Below, one piece after another: positions 44,987 to 52,682 of a stretch of 64,000 nt of DNA. The position numbers and the translations under genes were made by a program. The stretch is from assembly GCF_029870595.1 (NCBI RefSeq), contig NZ_JAPDIR010000018.1:36607-100606 (forward strand). The letters are read 5' to 3'. Under the pieces are notes generated by a model. It was not told where the DNA came from and did not search any database. It saw nothing but the letters and a program-made list of their open reading frames with translations. The stretch is from Sphingomonas sp. CBMAI 2297 (GTDB lineage Bacteria; Pseudomonadota; Alphaproteobacteria; Sphingomonadales; Sphingomonadaceae). The stretch's first letter is position 1. The number at the start of each line of letters is the position of its first letter.

Positions 44987-47296
44987 ATGAAGGCGAGACT
45001 GTTGGTTGGAATGATCGGTGTCGGCGCCACCGTGGCGGCGCTGCCCGCCCAGGCGCAATATGCGGTCGGCCGATGCGTGGTGACGCGAGGCCTGGAGCGG
45101 ACCCTGCGCGACTTTCAGGCGCGCGCGCGCCAGGCCAATGGAACGCCCGGCATGGTGGCGACGGTGTTCGACAAGGACGGTGTGGTCGCGACCGCGGCCG
45201 CCGGCATACGCAGCCTCAATACCGGTGAGGCGCTGACCGGAGACGATAATTTCAACCTGGGCTCCCACACCAAGCACCTGCTGGCGGTGAGCGTAGGCCA
45301 GCTCGTCGACCAGGGGCGCCTGTCCTATGATGCACGGATCGGCGAATTGCTGCCCGACATGGCGGCCTCGATGCAGCCCGCCTTCCGCGATGCCACCGTC
45401 CGGCAATTGCTGTTCATGACCGCCGGGTTCGGTGCGTACAACGGCACCGATCCGGAGCGCACCGGCGCCATGCTGGCCGCATTCGCGGCGGCGAGCGGCG
45501 GCCCGGCGGAGCGGCGGGACCAGTTCGCCCGCTTCCTCCTGGCTTCCGAGCCGGACTATGCACCGGGCGAAGGGCAGGTCTATTCGAATGCCGGCTTTGC
45601 CGTGCTCGGCACGATATATGAGCGACTGGTCGCCCGCCCCTATGAGCAGGCGGCGGTGGACAGCGTGTTCGGGCGCGTCGGGACGACGGCCGGCTTCGGC
45701 ATTCCCCGCGACCTGGGACCGGCCAATCCGTCGGTGCATCTGGCGGCCGGGGACGGCACGCTGGTCGCGATCGACGATCCGGCCGAAGTCACCAATGCCC
45801 TGTTGGGCCGGCTACCGCCCGAGCTCGCCCCGGCGGGCGGCATGGTCGCGACCATGCCCGCCTTCGCGAAGGTGGAGCAACAATTGCTGCGCGCCTCGAT
45901 GGGCTTGTCCCAGCCGCTCGCTTCCGCCGCTGCGCTCCGCGGGTTGTTCGAGCCGGTCGGCGAACTGGGGGCCGGCGGCATCGTCACCTCGCGGATCACC
46001 GGCCGGACGACGCATTTCTTCGAGGGGAGCACCGGCGGCGGCCATGCCTTTTCCTTCCTGGTCCCGACCGCCGGCATCGGCGTGGTGTTCGCCAGCAACA
46101 GCGGGGTGAACCCGTTCATCGGGGTCGCGGACACGCAGGAGGATGGCTATGCGCTGATGATGGCGCTCGCCGAACGGGCCCGCCACGGCGTGCTCGTCGC
46201 GCAGAGCGCCGATCAGGGCGCGGTCTTCGGCGAAGTCGAGGCGTCCTGCGCCGCCAGCAAGGGCGATCTCTTCGCCGTCACCCGGACCTTCGGCGACCTG
46301 ACGAGCGCGCAGGCCTCGGCGCTGGCCGAGCGGATCGCGCCCGACGACAGCCGGCTGATCGATCGCCTGTCCGCGGCGTCGCTGGAGGCGATGGCGGATC
46401 ATGTCGATGCGCACATGTCCGTCGGCGGCAGCGCCTTTCGCGGACGGCTGGCCGACCATGGCGAAGGGCGCTGGCGGGCCTTCCTCGCGGGCGGGGCGCT
46501 GGGCGGACGGGCGATCGCGGATACGGCCGCGCCGGGGGCCGACATTGCCGGCTGGACGAGCAGCTGGGGGTTCACGGGGCCGGTGGGCGATCGCCTGCGC
46601 GCCGGCATCGCCTTCGGCTATGCCCAGGCACGCGCCCGGCTGGCCGGCGGCGCGGGATCGGCTCGCCTGACCTCGCCGCAAATTGCCCTCGCCCTCGCCT
46701 ATGACGGCGGCAATGGCCTGTTCGGCGATTTCCGGGCCATGCTCGCGCGCCAGAGCGTCCGGACGGAGCGCGACCTGGCCATCGAGGGGCTGGATCCCGG
46801 CACGGCCCGGGCGCGCCGCACGGCCATCGGCAGCCTGGTCGATGCCAGCATCGGCTATGCGGTGGGTGGCCGGCTGCGGATCGCGCCGGTCGTCGGGCTG
46901 CGCTTCATCGGCAACAATGTGGATCGCGCCGAGGAAAGCGGCTCGGCCCTGGCGCTGACGATCGATCGCCGCCATTCGCACCGGCTCGATGCACGCGCCG
47001 GCCTGTCGATCGCCACCGGCTTTAACCTTGGCGGGGCGGTGATCCGCCCGAGCGTGGAAGCGTTCCAGGTCCGCACCATCGCCGATCGCCGCCCGGACCT
47101 GGTCGCCCGCTTCGCCGAGGGCGGCGGCGCGATGCGCTTCGCGGCCGCTCCGATCGATCGCGCATGGACGAGCGTGCGGGCCGGAATCGACATCGACGCG
47201 GGGCCGGCGGCCTTTCAGCTCGGGGCAACCGGCGCTATCGGACGGGACGGCCGCGACGATCTGCGGCTTATGGGCGGCACACGGGTGCGGTTCTGA
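44987..47296 (+). CDS. Autotransporter with beta-lactamase-fold serine hydrolase passenger
   Basis: A 769-residue protein. The signal peptide ends AALPAQA-Q. The passenger (about 30-420) is a class C beta-lactamase-like hydrolase: S93-H-T-K96 in NLGSHTKHLL, Y199-S-N in GQVYSNAGFAVLG, and GSTGGGHAFSF near the third motif position. After a linker (about 420-510) the C-terminal 250 residues form an autotransporter barrel (WTSSWGFTGPVGDRLRAGIA... GGTRVRF, ending in Phe). It is expected to display or release the enzyme at the cell surface. Known esterase autotransporters usually carry GDSL passengers, so this pairing is unusual. ATG behind GGAG. Confidence 0.85.
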   Translation: MKARLLVGMIGVGATVAALPAQAQYAVGRCVVTRGLERTLRDFQARARQANGTPGMVATVFDKDGVVATAAAGIRSLNTGEALTGDDNFNLGSHTKHLLAVSVGQLVDQGRLSYDARIGELLPDMAASMQPAFRDATVRQLLFMTAGFGAYNGTDPERTGAMLAAFAAASGGPAERRDQFARFLLASEPDYAPGEGQVYSNAGFAVLGTIYERLVARPYEQAAVDSVFGRVGTTAGFGIPRDLGPANPSVHLAAGDGTLVAIDDPAEVTNALLGRLPPELAPAGGMVATMPAFAKVEQQLLRASMGLSQPLASAAALRGLFEPVGELGAGGIVTSRITGRTTHFFEGSTGGGHAFSFLVPTAGIGVVFASNSGVNPFIGVADTQEDGYALMMALAERARHGVLVAQSADQGAVFGEVEASCAASKGDLFAVTRTFGDLTSAQASALAERIAPDDSRLIDRLSAASLEAMADHVDAHMSVGGSAFRGRLADHGEGRWRAFLAGGALGGRAIADTAAPGADIAGWTSSWGFTGPVGDRLRAGIAFGYAQARARLAGGAGSARLTSPQIALALAYDGGNGLFGDFRAMLARQSVRTERDLAIEGLDPGTARARRTAIGSLVDASIGYAVGGRLRIAPVVGLRFIGNNVDRAEESGSALALTIDRRHSHRLDARAGLSIATGFNLGGAVIRPSVEAFQVRTIADRRPDLVARFAEGGGAMRFAAAPIDRAWTSVRAGIDIDAGPAAFQLGATGAIGRDGRDDLRLMGGTRVRF

Positions 47297-47407
47297 GCGG
47301 AGGCGGCCGCTTCCGGAGGCCGCCTCCATCATTTCTCCATATGATCTTCACGCATCCCGAATAATCAGGTCAGAGGATGGCGGATATCCTTCATCAGGCG
47401 GAATAAC

Positions 47408-48100
47408 GTGGAAAATGCGCTGATCCTCATCGTCGAGGACGAACCCCAGATTGCCCGCATCCTGTGCTCCTATCTGGAGCGCGAGGGATACAGGACCGTG
47501 ACCGCCGAGGATGGCGAGGTCGCGCTGGTCCATCACCAGTCGCTCAAGCCCGATCTCGTGCTGCTCGACATCGGGCTGCCGAAGCGCGACGGCTTTTCGG
47601 TGCTGGCCGATCTGCGCGCGCGCGGCATGACCCCGGTCATCATGACTACCGCGCGCGCGGAGGATCTCGACAAGCTTTCCGCGTTGCGGATCGGTGCCGA
47701 CGATTATGTCGTGAAGCCGTTCAATCCGCTCGAGGTCGTCGCGCGCGTGAAGGCCGTGCTGCGCCGTTCGGCCGGTGCGGGCCACGATCAATCGCTGATC
47801 CGGTTCGGAGCGCTGCAGCTCGATACCCTGAGCTATACCGCGGCGATATTGAACGATACGGCCACGATCCCGCTCGACCTGACGCTCACCGAATATCGGC
47901 TGCTGTCGCACATGCTGCGCGCGCCGCGCCGCGTGTTCGACCGCGCCGAGCTGGTCGATGCCTGCCTGCCGGAGGGGAATGCGCTCGAACGGACGGTGGA
48001 CAGCCATATCAGCAACCTGCGCCGCAAGCTCGACCGGGCCGGGATGACCGGGCTCTGCGTCGTGGTGCGCGGCGTCGGCTATCGGCTGGCCGCGTCATGA
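47408..48100 (+). CDS. OmpR-family response regulator (BaeR-like)
   Basis: A 230-residue protein starting at GTG behind AGGCGGA. Receiver: EDEPQ, D54 in VLLDIGLPKRDG, MTTARAED, DDYVVKPFNP. Winged helix: TEYRLLSHMLRAPRRVFDRA, ERTVDSHISNLRRKLDR, GVGYRLAAS. Overlaps the kinase start (ATGA). It follows the autotransporter gene by 111 bases, so it may respond to envelope stress or regulate that gene. Confidence 0.9.
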   Translation: MENALILIVEDEPQIARILCSYLEREGYRTVTAEDGEVALVHHQSLKPDLVLLDIGLPKRDGFSVLADLRARGMTPVIMTTARAEDLDKLSALRIGADDYVVKPFNPLEVVARVKAVLRRSAGAGHDQSLIRFGALQLDTLSYTAAILNDTATIPLDLTLTEYRLLSHMLRAPRRVFDRAELVDACLPEGNALERTVDSHISNLRRKLDRAGMTGLCVVVRGVGYRLAAS

Positions 48101-49290
48101 TCGCCGCGTTGCGCGCCCGCCTGCGCCGCCGCTGGCCCATCGCGCGCCAGCTGGCGACGGCGCTGGTGGTGATCGTCCTCGTCAACTGCGTGCTGATCTT
48201 CGTGGCGATGACGATATGGACCGCCAACGAGGAGCGGCATATCCGGGAAACCTCCTCCCCCGCCACCCAGCGCGCCATCGCCGCGCTCGATGCCGGCCGG
48301 GTTCCCGATTTCAAGGGCATCGACAAGGTCATCAAGGAAGTCAACGACCTGACGGAAACGGTGAACGAGCGCGGCAACACCGCGCTGCTGATCTGCCTGC
48401 TGCTCGCTGCGATATGCGATTTCGTCCTCGGCAGCATCTTCCTCGCCAAGCTGGGCCGCGGCCTGAACGACGTCGCCTTCACGGCCCGGCGGGTGGCCGA
48501 TGGCGACCTGTCGGCACGCGCACCGCTGGTGCGCTGGGCCTCGGCGGAGGAAGCGCAGCTCATCGACGATTTCAACGCGATGGCGCAATCGCTGCAACGC
48601 GCGGAACGCGAGCTGGCGGAAAGCACGGCTGCGATCGCCCATGAATTGCGCACGCCGCTCACCATCCTGCGCGGGCGCATCCAGGGCACCATCGACGGCC
48701 TGTTCGCGCATGAGGAGAAAGAGATGCGATCCTTGCTGCTGCAGGTGGAAGGGCTGGGGCAGCTGGTGGACGATCTCCAGACCATCAACCTGGCCAAGTC
48801 GGACCGGATGATCCTGAATCCCGATCATATCGACCTCGCGCAGGAGGTGGAGCGGGTCATCGCGCTGGTCCGGCCCGATCTGGAAGCCGCGGGACTCGAG
48901 CCGGTGCTCATCCTGCGGCCGACCGCCATCGTCGCCGATGCCGCGCGGATCCGCCAGATGATCGGTGCCGTCCTGTCGAACGCGCAGCGCTATGCCGCCG
49001 GGAGCGGCCCGTTGCGCATCTGCACGGCACGGCACGGCGGCTGGGCGGTGCTCGAGATCGTCGACCACGGCCCCGGGCTGCCGGAGGAGGCCATGGACAA
49101 GGCCTTTGACCGGTTCTGGCGCGCCGAAGCCTCGCGCGCACGGCATAGCGGGGGCAGCGGCCTCGGCCTCTCGGTCGTCCGCGCCATTGCCGAGGCGCAT
49201 GACGGAACCGCGACATTGGCGAACCATGAGGGCGGCGGCGCGATCTTCACGCTGCGCCTGCCGGTGGGCGTCGCTCCCGATGCGGCCTGA
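48097..49290 (+). CDS. Sensor histidine kinase (BaeS-like)
   Basis: A 397-residue kinase. TM1 about 18-40; short periplasmic region about 42-93, much smaller than in the other two kinases of the window; TM2 about 95-117. HAMP about 118-170, H182 in AIAHELRTPLTIL. ATPase motifs VLSNAQRYA, VDHGPGLPEE and SGGSGLGLSVVRAI. Cognate of the regulator at 47408. Confidence 0.9.
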   Translation: MIAALRARLRRRWPIARQLATALVVIVLVNCVLIFVAMTIWTANEERHIRETSSPATQRAIAALDAGRVPDFKGIDKVIKEVNDLTETVNERGNTALLICLLLAAICDFVLGSIFLAKLGRGLNDVAFTARRVADGDLSARAPLVRWASAEEAQLIDDFNAMAQSLQRAERELAESTAAIAHELRTPLTILRGRIQGTIDGLFAHEEKEMRSLLLQVEGLGQLVDDLQTINLAKSDRMILNPDHIDLAQEVERVIALVRPDLEAAGLEPVLILRPTAIVADAARIRQMIGAVLSNAQRYAAGSGPLRICTARHGGWAVLEIVDHGPGLPEEAMDKAFDRFWRAEASRARHSGGSGLGLSVVRAIAEAHDGTATLANHEGGGAIFTLRLPVGVAPDAA

Positions 49291-49458
49291 TCGACCGTGC
49301 CGAAACCGGGCGCTCCGGCAATTCGCATAATAATCGGACAGTTTACGCAAAAACGCAGCATTCACGCTCTAGATCAGCTTCCAAATGGGGTGGTACGGAT
49401 TTCATGACAGCGGGAAGAGATCAGTTGCGGAATACCGCACGGATCGTGGCGTCAAGTC

Positions 49459-49626
49459 ATGGGTGAAGTAGAACGCAGCCGCGCCGTGGCACTTTCGCTG
49501 ATGCGAATGGCGTTGGCATTGCTTGATCGGTACGGCAGTCCCCTTGCCGCCGCCCGGCTGCAATATGCGATCGATACCGAAGAAGAACTTCCCGATCGCG
49601 CGGCTTCCACGGATTTGAGCGCTTGA
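49459..49626 (+). CDS. Small conserved-looking 55-residue protein
   Basis: ATG 49459 to TGA 49626. The sequence MGEVERSRAVALSLMRMALA... LLDRYGSPLAAARLQYAID is an amphipathic two-helix protein. I recall very similar short proteins with a LLD-x-x-G-x-x-x-AA-x-x-LQ-x-AID pattern in sphingomonads, of unknown function. No strong ribosome site. GC-rich third positions support coding. Confidence 0.6.
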   Translation: MGEVERSRAVALSLMRMALALLDRYGSPLAAARLQYAIDTEEELPDRAASTDLSA

Positions 49627-49717
49627 TCGCCCTGCGGCGGGTTCCGCTTCGCCGCGCCGCGGCCCACGGGGACGTCCTTGTCCTCGACATGCATCATCAT
49701 CACGGCATTTGCTGACC

Positions 49718-50134
49718 ATGGTGTCCATCGCGGCATTGCTCTTCTGCGGCCTGCTTGCCGGCCTGGCGGCGTTCCAGCTCGGCCTCATCGCCGGCCTGCC
49801 GCTGGGCCGCTTCGCCTGGGGCGGGCAGCATCGGATACTCCCTCCCCGATTGCGATTCGGCAGCGGGATCGCGATCCTGATCTATGCGGTACTTGCCCTG
49901 ATCATCCTCGACAGGGCCGGCCTTGTCGCGATCCTGCCGGATGCCTGGTCGCGGGGCCTCGCCTGGGCGACCGCGCTCTATCTCGCATTCGGGCTCGCCC
50001 TGAACCTGATCTCGCAGAGCCGGGACGAGCGCCGGCTCATGGCGCCCATGGCGACGCTCCTCCTCTGCTGCGCGCTCGTGGTAGCGATGGCGCCGATTAC
50101 GCCGCCATCCCTCTTGCCGGCCACCGCGACCTGA
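49718..50134 (+). CDS. Small four-helix membrane protein
   Basis: About 138 residues from ATG 49718 (an in-frame TTG at 49709 is possible). Four hydrophobic segments: SIAALLFCGLLAGLAAFQLGLIAGL, SGIAILIYAVLALIILDRAG, GLAWATALYLAFGLALNLIS and APMATLLLCCALVVAMA, with a conserved-looking SQSRDERRLMAP loop. It resembles small integral membrane proteins of unknown function found in many proteobacteria. No clear partner gene. Confidence 0.65.
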   Translation: MVSIAALLFCGLLAGLAAFQLGLIAGLPLGRFAWGGQHRILPPRLRFGSGIAILIYAVLALIILDRAGLVAILPDAWSRGLAWATALYLAFGLALNLISQSRDERRLMAPMATLLLCCALVVAMAPITPPSLLPATAT

Positions 50135-50443
50135 AGGCGCGCCCGGCACGGCACCGCCACCGGTGACGCGCCCATCCGTCTCCTTGCCAATGGCCTGAGG
50201 CAGCGCAGCGCAACGGAATGGGTCCGCCCGGAAGCCGAACCCGGGACTCTCGCGTCCATCATCCACAATGGACGAGATCATGGCGACGCGCATTTCGTCA
50301 TCGCACCAAATACAACTCGGGGCCGATCTTAAATTAATCCGATGCCCCGGAGATCATGACGGAATCATCCGCAAGAACCGCCCCACATAAAAGTGGTTTT
50401 TATGAACATATCTCCTATCCAAGGCAAATTGCCTGCGATCGAT

Positions 50444-50458
50444 TATCGGTAACCGATA
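50444..50458. promoter_or_regulatory. Inverted repeat, candidate operator
   Basis: TATCGGT-A-ACCGATA, a perfect 7-bp inverted repeat about one single base, 407 bases upstream of the first gene of the operon. Fits a dimeric HTH regulator. Only the symmetry is observed. Confidence 0.35.
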
Positions 50459-50606
50459 GGAATCATTGCCAGTAATCCACCATACGCAGATTCCGTAGAA
50501 TCATGACACCCATGACACCCCCAGCACTATCGTTAGATTTCTCCGAAACACCTGGCGAGTCGCAGCCCACTCGTCGACATTCCAGCACGTAATCCATAGC
50601 GATATT

Positions 50607-50622
50607 GTCACGTTATTGTGAC
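50607..50622. promoter_or_regulatory. Inverted repeat, candidate operator
   Basis: GTCAC-N6-GTGAC, 243 bases upstream of the MetRS-like gene in the AT-rich leader. The spacing of about one helical turn between half-site centres suits a dimeric regulator. No regulator gene is visible in the operon itself. Confidence 0.35.
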
Positions 50623-50864
50623 TTCCATAGATTTTTCCGAAACCATTAAGCCAATGGATTCAAAAGATTACCACAATGATTCAACTGCAAAACACCACAA
50701 TGAATGCAATAGCGTTTTTACAAATAGTGTATTCTGATAGCTTCGTGTGGACAGCTTTCATCACGATCTAATCTCCGCAGAAATTGCCTGTGATAGCATT
50801 CTCAGGGAATTTTTCTGCGGCTGAATCCGTTCGATATTTCACGATAATATATTGGGGGTGCTTT

Positions 50865-52682
50865 GTGAGCTATCTGGTTACTGCCGGCCCGCCCACGCCT
50901 AATGGCGACCTTCACCTCGGCCATCTTTCCGGTCCATATCTCGCGGGCGATATTCTCACGCGCTATTTGCGAATGACCGGCGAACGAGCGACCTATATCT
51001 CGGCCGGTGACGATCATCAGAGCTATGTCGCGCGCATGGCCAAGCAGGAGGGCCGCGACCCGGCAACCGTGGCGGCGGAGAATGGTGCGCGGATCCGCGA
51101 GTCCCTGGCGAGCGCCGGCATCGCGCTCGACCTGTTCGCCTCTCCGGCACAATCGCCACGCTATTCGGGTTTCATCGAGCGTTTCTTCCGCACCCTGCTC
51201 GACCGCGACGCGCTGGAGGAGCGGACCACCGATCAGCCCTTCTGCACCAGCTGCGACCGCTTTGCGTTCGAAGCGCATCTGCGCGGCCGTTGCTCGCACT
51301 GCGATGCCGAGAGCGACGGCGGGATCTGCGAGGCATGCGGCAAGCCGAACGCGGGTGCCGACCTGGTCGATCCCGTCTGCATCACCTGCGGCGGCACGCC
51401 CGAGCGCCGTCCGTTGCGCCAGCTCTGGTTTCCGCTCGAACGCTATCGCAGCGCCGCCGAGTTTACCTTCGCCTGCGCCTGGCTGAGCCCGCGGGCCCGC
51501 GCGCTGGTGGCCGAACTGCTGGCCCATCCGCTGCCCGACGTGCCCGCCACCCAGCCCGCCGAATGGGGCATAGCGGTTCCCGCGAGCGGCTATGACGACC
51601 AGCGCATCTCCGCCTGGTTCGAGCTTGGCCCACATTATCTGGCGCTGACCGACCTCCTGCCCGAGGCGAGGAGCAATCCGGGCGGCTGGCAGACGCCATG
51701 GACGGGGTTCGACAATGTCGTCCAATGCTTCGGCTTCGACTCGATCTATTTCCACGTCGTGCTGTTCCCGGCCATCTTTCAGGCCTTCGATCCCCGGCTC
51801 CGCCCGCCGATCGGGTTCATCGCCAACGAGTTCTTCCGCCTCGACGGAAGCAAATTCTCCACCAGCCGCGGCCACGCCCTGTGGGCCGGCGAGTTCCTGC
51901 GCGATCATGATGCCGATGCGTTGCGCTTCCACCTCGCGCGCGTCGCGCCCGAGATCGAACAGACCAATTTCACGCTCGACGCCTTCGAGGCGACGCGACG
52001 CGACGAGCTGATCGGCACCTGGGACGACTGGCTCATCGACCTCGCGAAACGCTGCGAGGCGGCGGGCGGGGTGATCCCTCTCGCGCCGGCGCCGCGCAGC
52101 GCGCCCATCGCCCTTGCCCGCCTCGCCAGCCTGTGCGGCGATCTCTCGAACTGCTATTCGGTGCAGGGCTTTTCGCCCAGCCGCGCGGCGCATCTGCTGA
52201 GCGAGATCGTGCGCGTCGCGCGCCGTTTCCGGGCCGAGCATGCGGTGTTCGACGGAAAGCCGGCCTCGACGATCGAGGCGGCGGGCGCGCTGGCGGTCGA
52301 GCTGGCCTTTGCCCGTGGCCTGGCGCTCGCGGCCGCGCCGATCCTGCCCGGCTTCGCCGAACGCCTGTGGCGCGACCTCGGCGAGCGCGGGGCGGTGGCG
52401 GATGCGCGCTGGGAGCTGCTGCCGTCGATGCTGACCGCGGGCACTTCGATCGCGCTCTCGACCTCAGGCTATTTCGATCGCGCGCGGCCCGGCAGCGAGC
52501 CGGCCCCGCCCGAGCCGCCCGCCGAAACGGACGCGGCATCGCCCCCGGACGATTCCGGAACCGTTCCCTCGGAGGCGGAAACCGAAGGCACCGAAGCGCC
52601 GGAGGAAACCACGGCCGAGGCACCTTCCCCGGCGGAGCGCACCGAAGCCGCGCCGCGCAGCAATCGGAGGCGGGCTCGATGA
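50865..52682 (+). CDS. Methionyl-tRNA-synthetase-like amino-acid-activating enzyme
   Basis: A 605-residue class I aminoacyl-tRNA-synthetase-fold protein, GTG start behind GGGGGTG. HIGH-type motif HLGH at 17-20; KMSKS-type loop GSKFSTSRG at about 329-336; MetRS-like zinc knuckles with four C-x2-C pairs at C127/130, C143/146, C155/158 and C172/175. After a shortened helical domain it ends in a 65-residue Pro/Glu/Ala tail with a basic end, instead of a normal tRNA-binding tail. Position next to an NRPS, N-hydroxylase, cupin and DAO-type oxidase suggests it adenylates an amino acid (glycine in known hydrazine synthetases) for ester formation with an N-hydroxylated diamine. A duplicate housekeeping MetRS is less likely. 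ATGA overlap with the NRPS gene. Confidence 0.82.
   Translation: MSYLVTAGPPTPNGDLHLGHLSGPYLAGDILTRYLRMTGERATYISAGDDHQSYVARMAKQEGRDPATVAAENGARIRESLASAGIALDLFASPAQSPRYSGFIERFFRTLLDRDALEERTTDQPFCTSCDRFAFEAHLRGRCSHCDAESDGGICEACGKPNAGADLVDPVCITCGGTPERRPLRQLWFPLERYRSAAEFTFACAWLSPRARALVAELLAHPLPDVPATQPAEWGIAVPASGYDDQRISAWFELGPHYLALTDLLPEARSNPGGWQTPWTGFDNVVQCFGFDSIYFHVVLFPAIFQAFDPRLRPPIGFIANEFFRLDGSKFSTSRGHALWAGEFLRDHDADALRFHLARVAPEIEQTNFTLDAFEATRRDELIGTWDDWLIDLAKRCEAAGGVIPLAPAPRSAPIALARLASLCGDLSNCYSVQGFSPSRAAHLLSEIVRVARRFRAEHAVFDGKPASTIEAAGALAVELAFARGLALAAAPILPGFAERLWRDLGERGAVADARWELLPSMLTAGTSIALSTSGYFDRARPGSEPAPPEPPAETDAASPPDDSGTVPSEAETEGTEAPEETTAEAPSPAERTEAAPRSNRRRAR

Larger units (their letters stand above)
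50135..50864. other. AT-rich leader of the biosynthetic operon
   Basis: About 730 bases without a gene. From roughly 50290 it is far more AT-rich than the rest of the window. It holds a weak hairpin with T-run (CCAC-N6-GTGG-TTTTT, 50383-50401), a direct repeat CATGACACC CATGACACC (50502-50519) and the two inverted repeats listed separately. It must contain the promoter of the nine-gene operon starting at 50865. AT-rich leaders of this kind are common targets for nucleoid silencers and regulators of acquired clusters. Confidence 0.5.

Noticed and set aside
50383..50401. Possible terminator CCAC-N6-GTGG followed by T5
   Set aside because: The stem is only four base pairs, too weak to list as a feature on its own.
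50865..52682. Ordinary second methionyl-tRNA synthetase
   Set aside because: It is translationally coupled to an NRPS, has altered motifs and a disordered tail; a resistance-type duplicate remains possible but is less economical.
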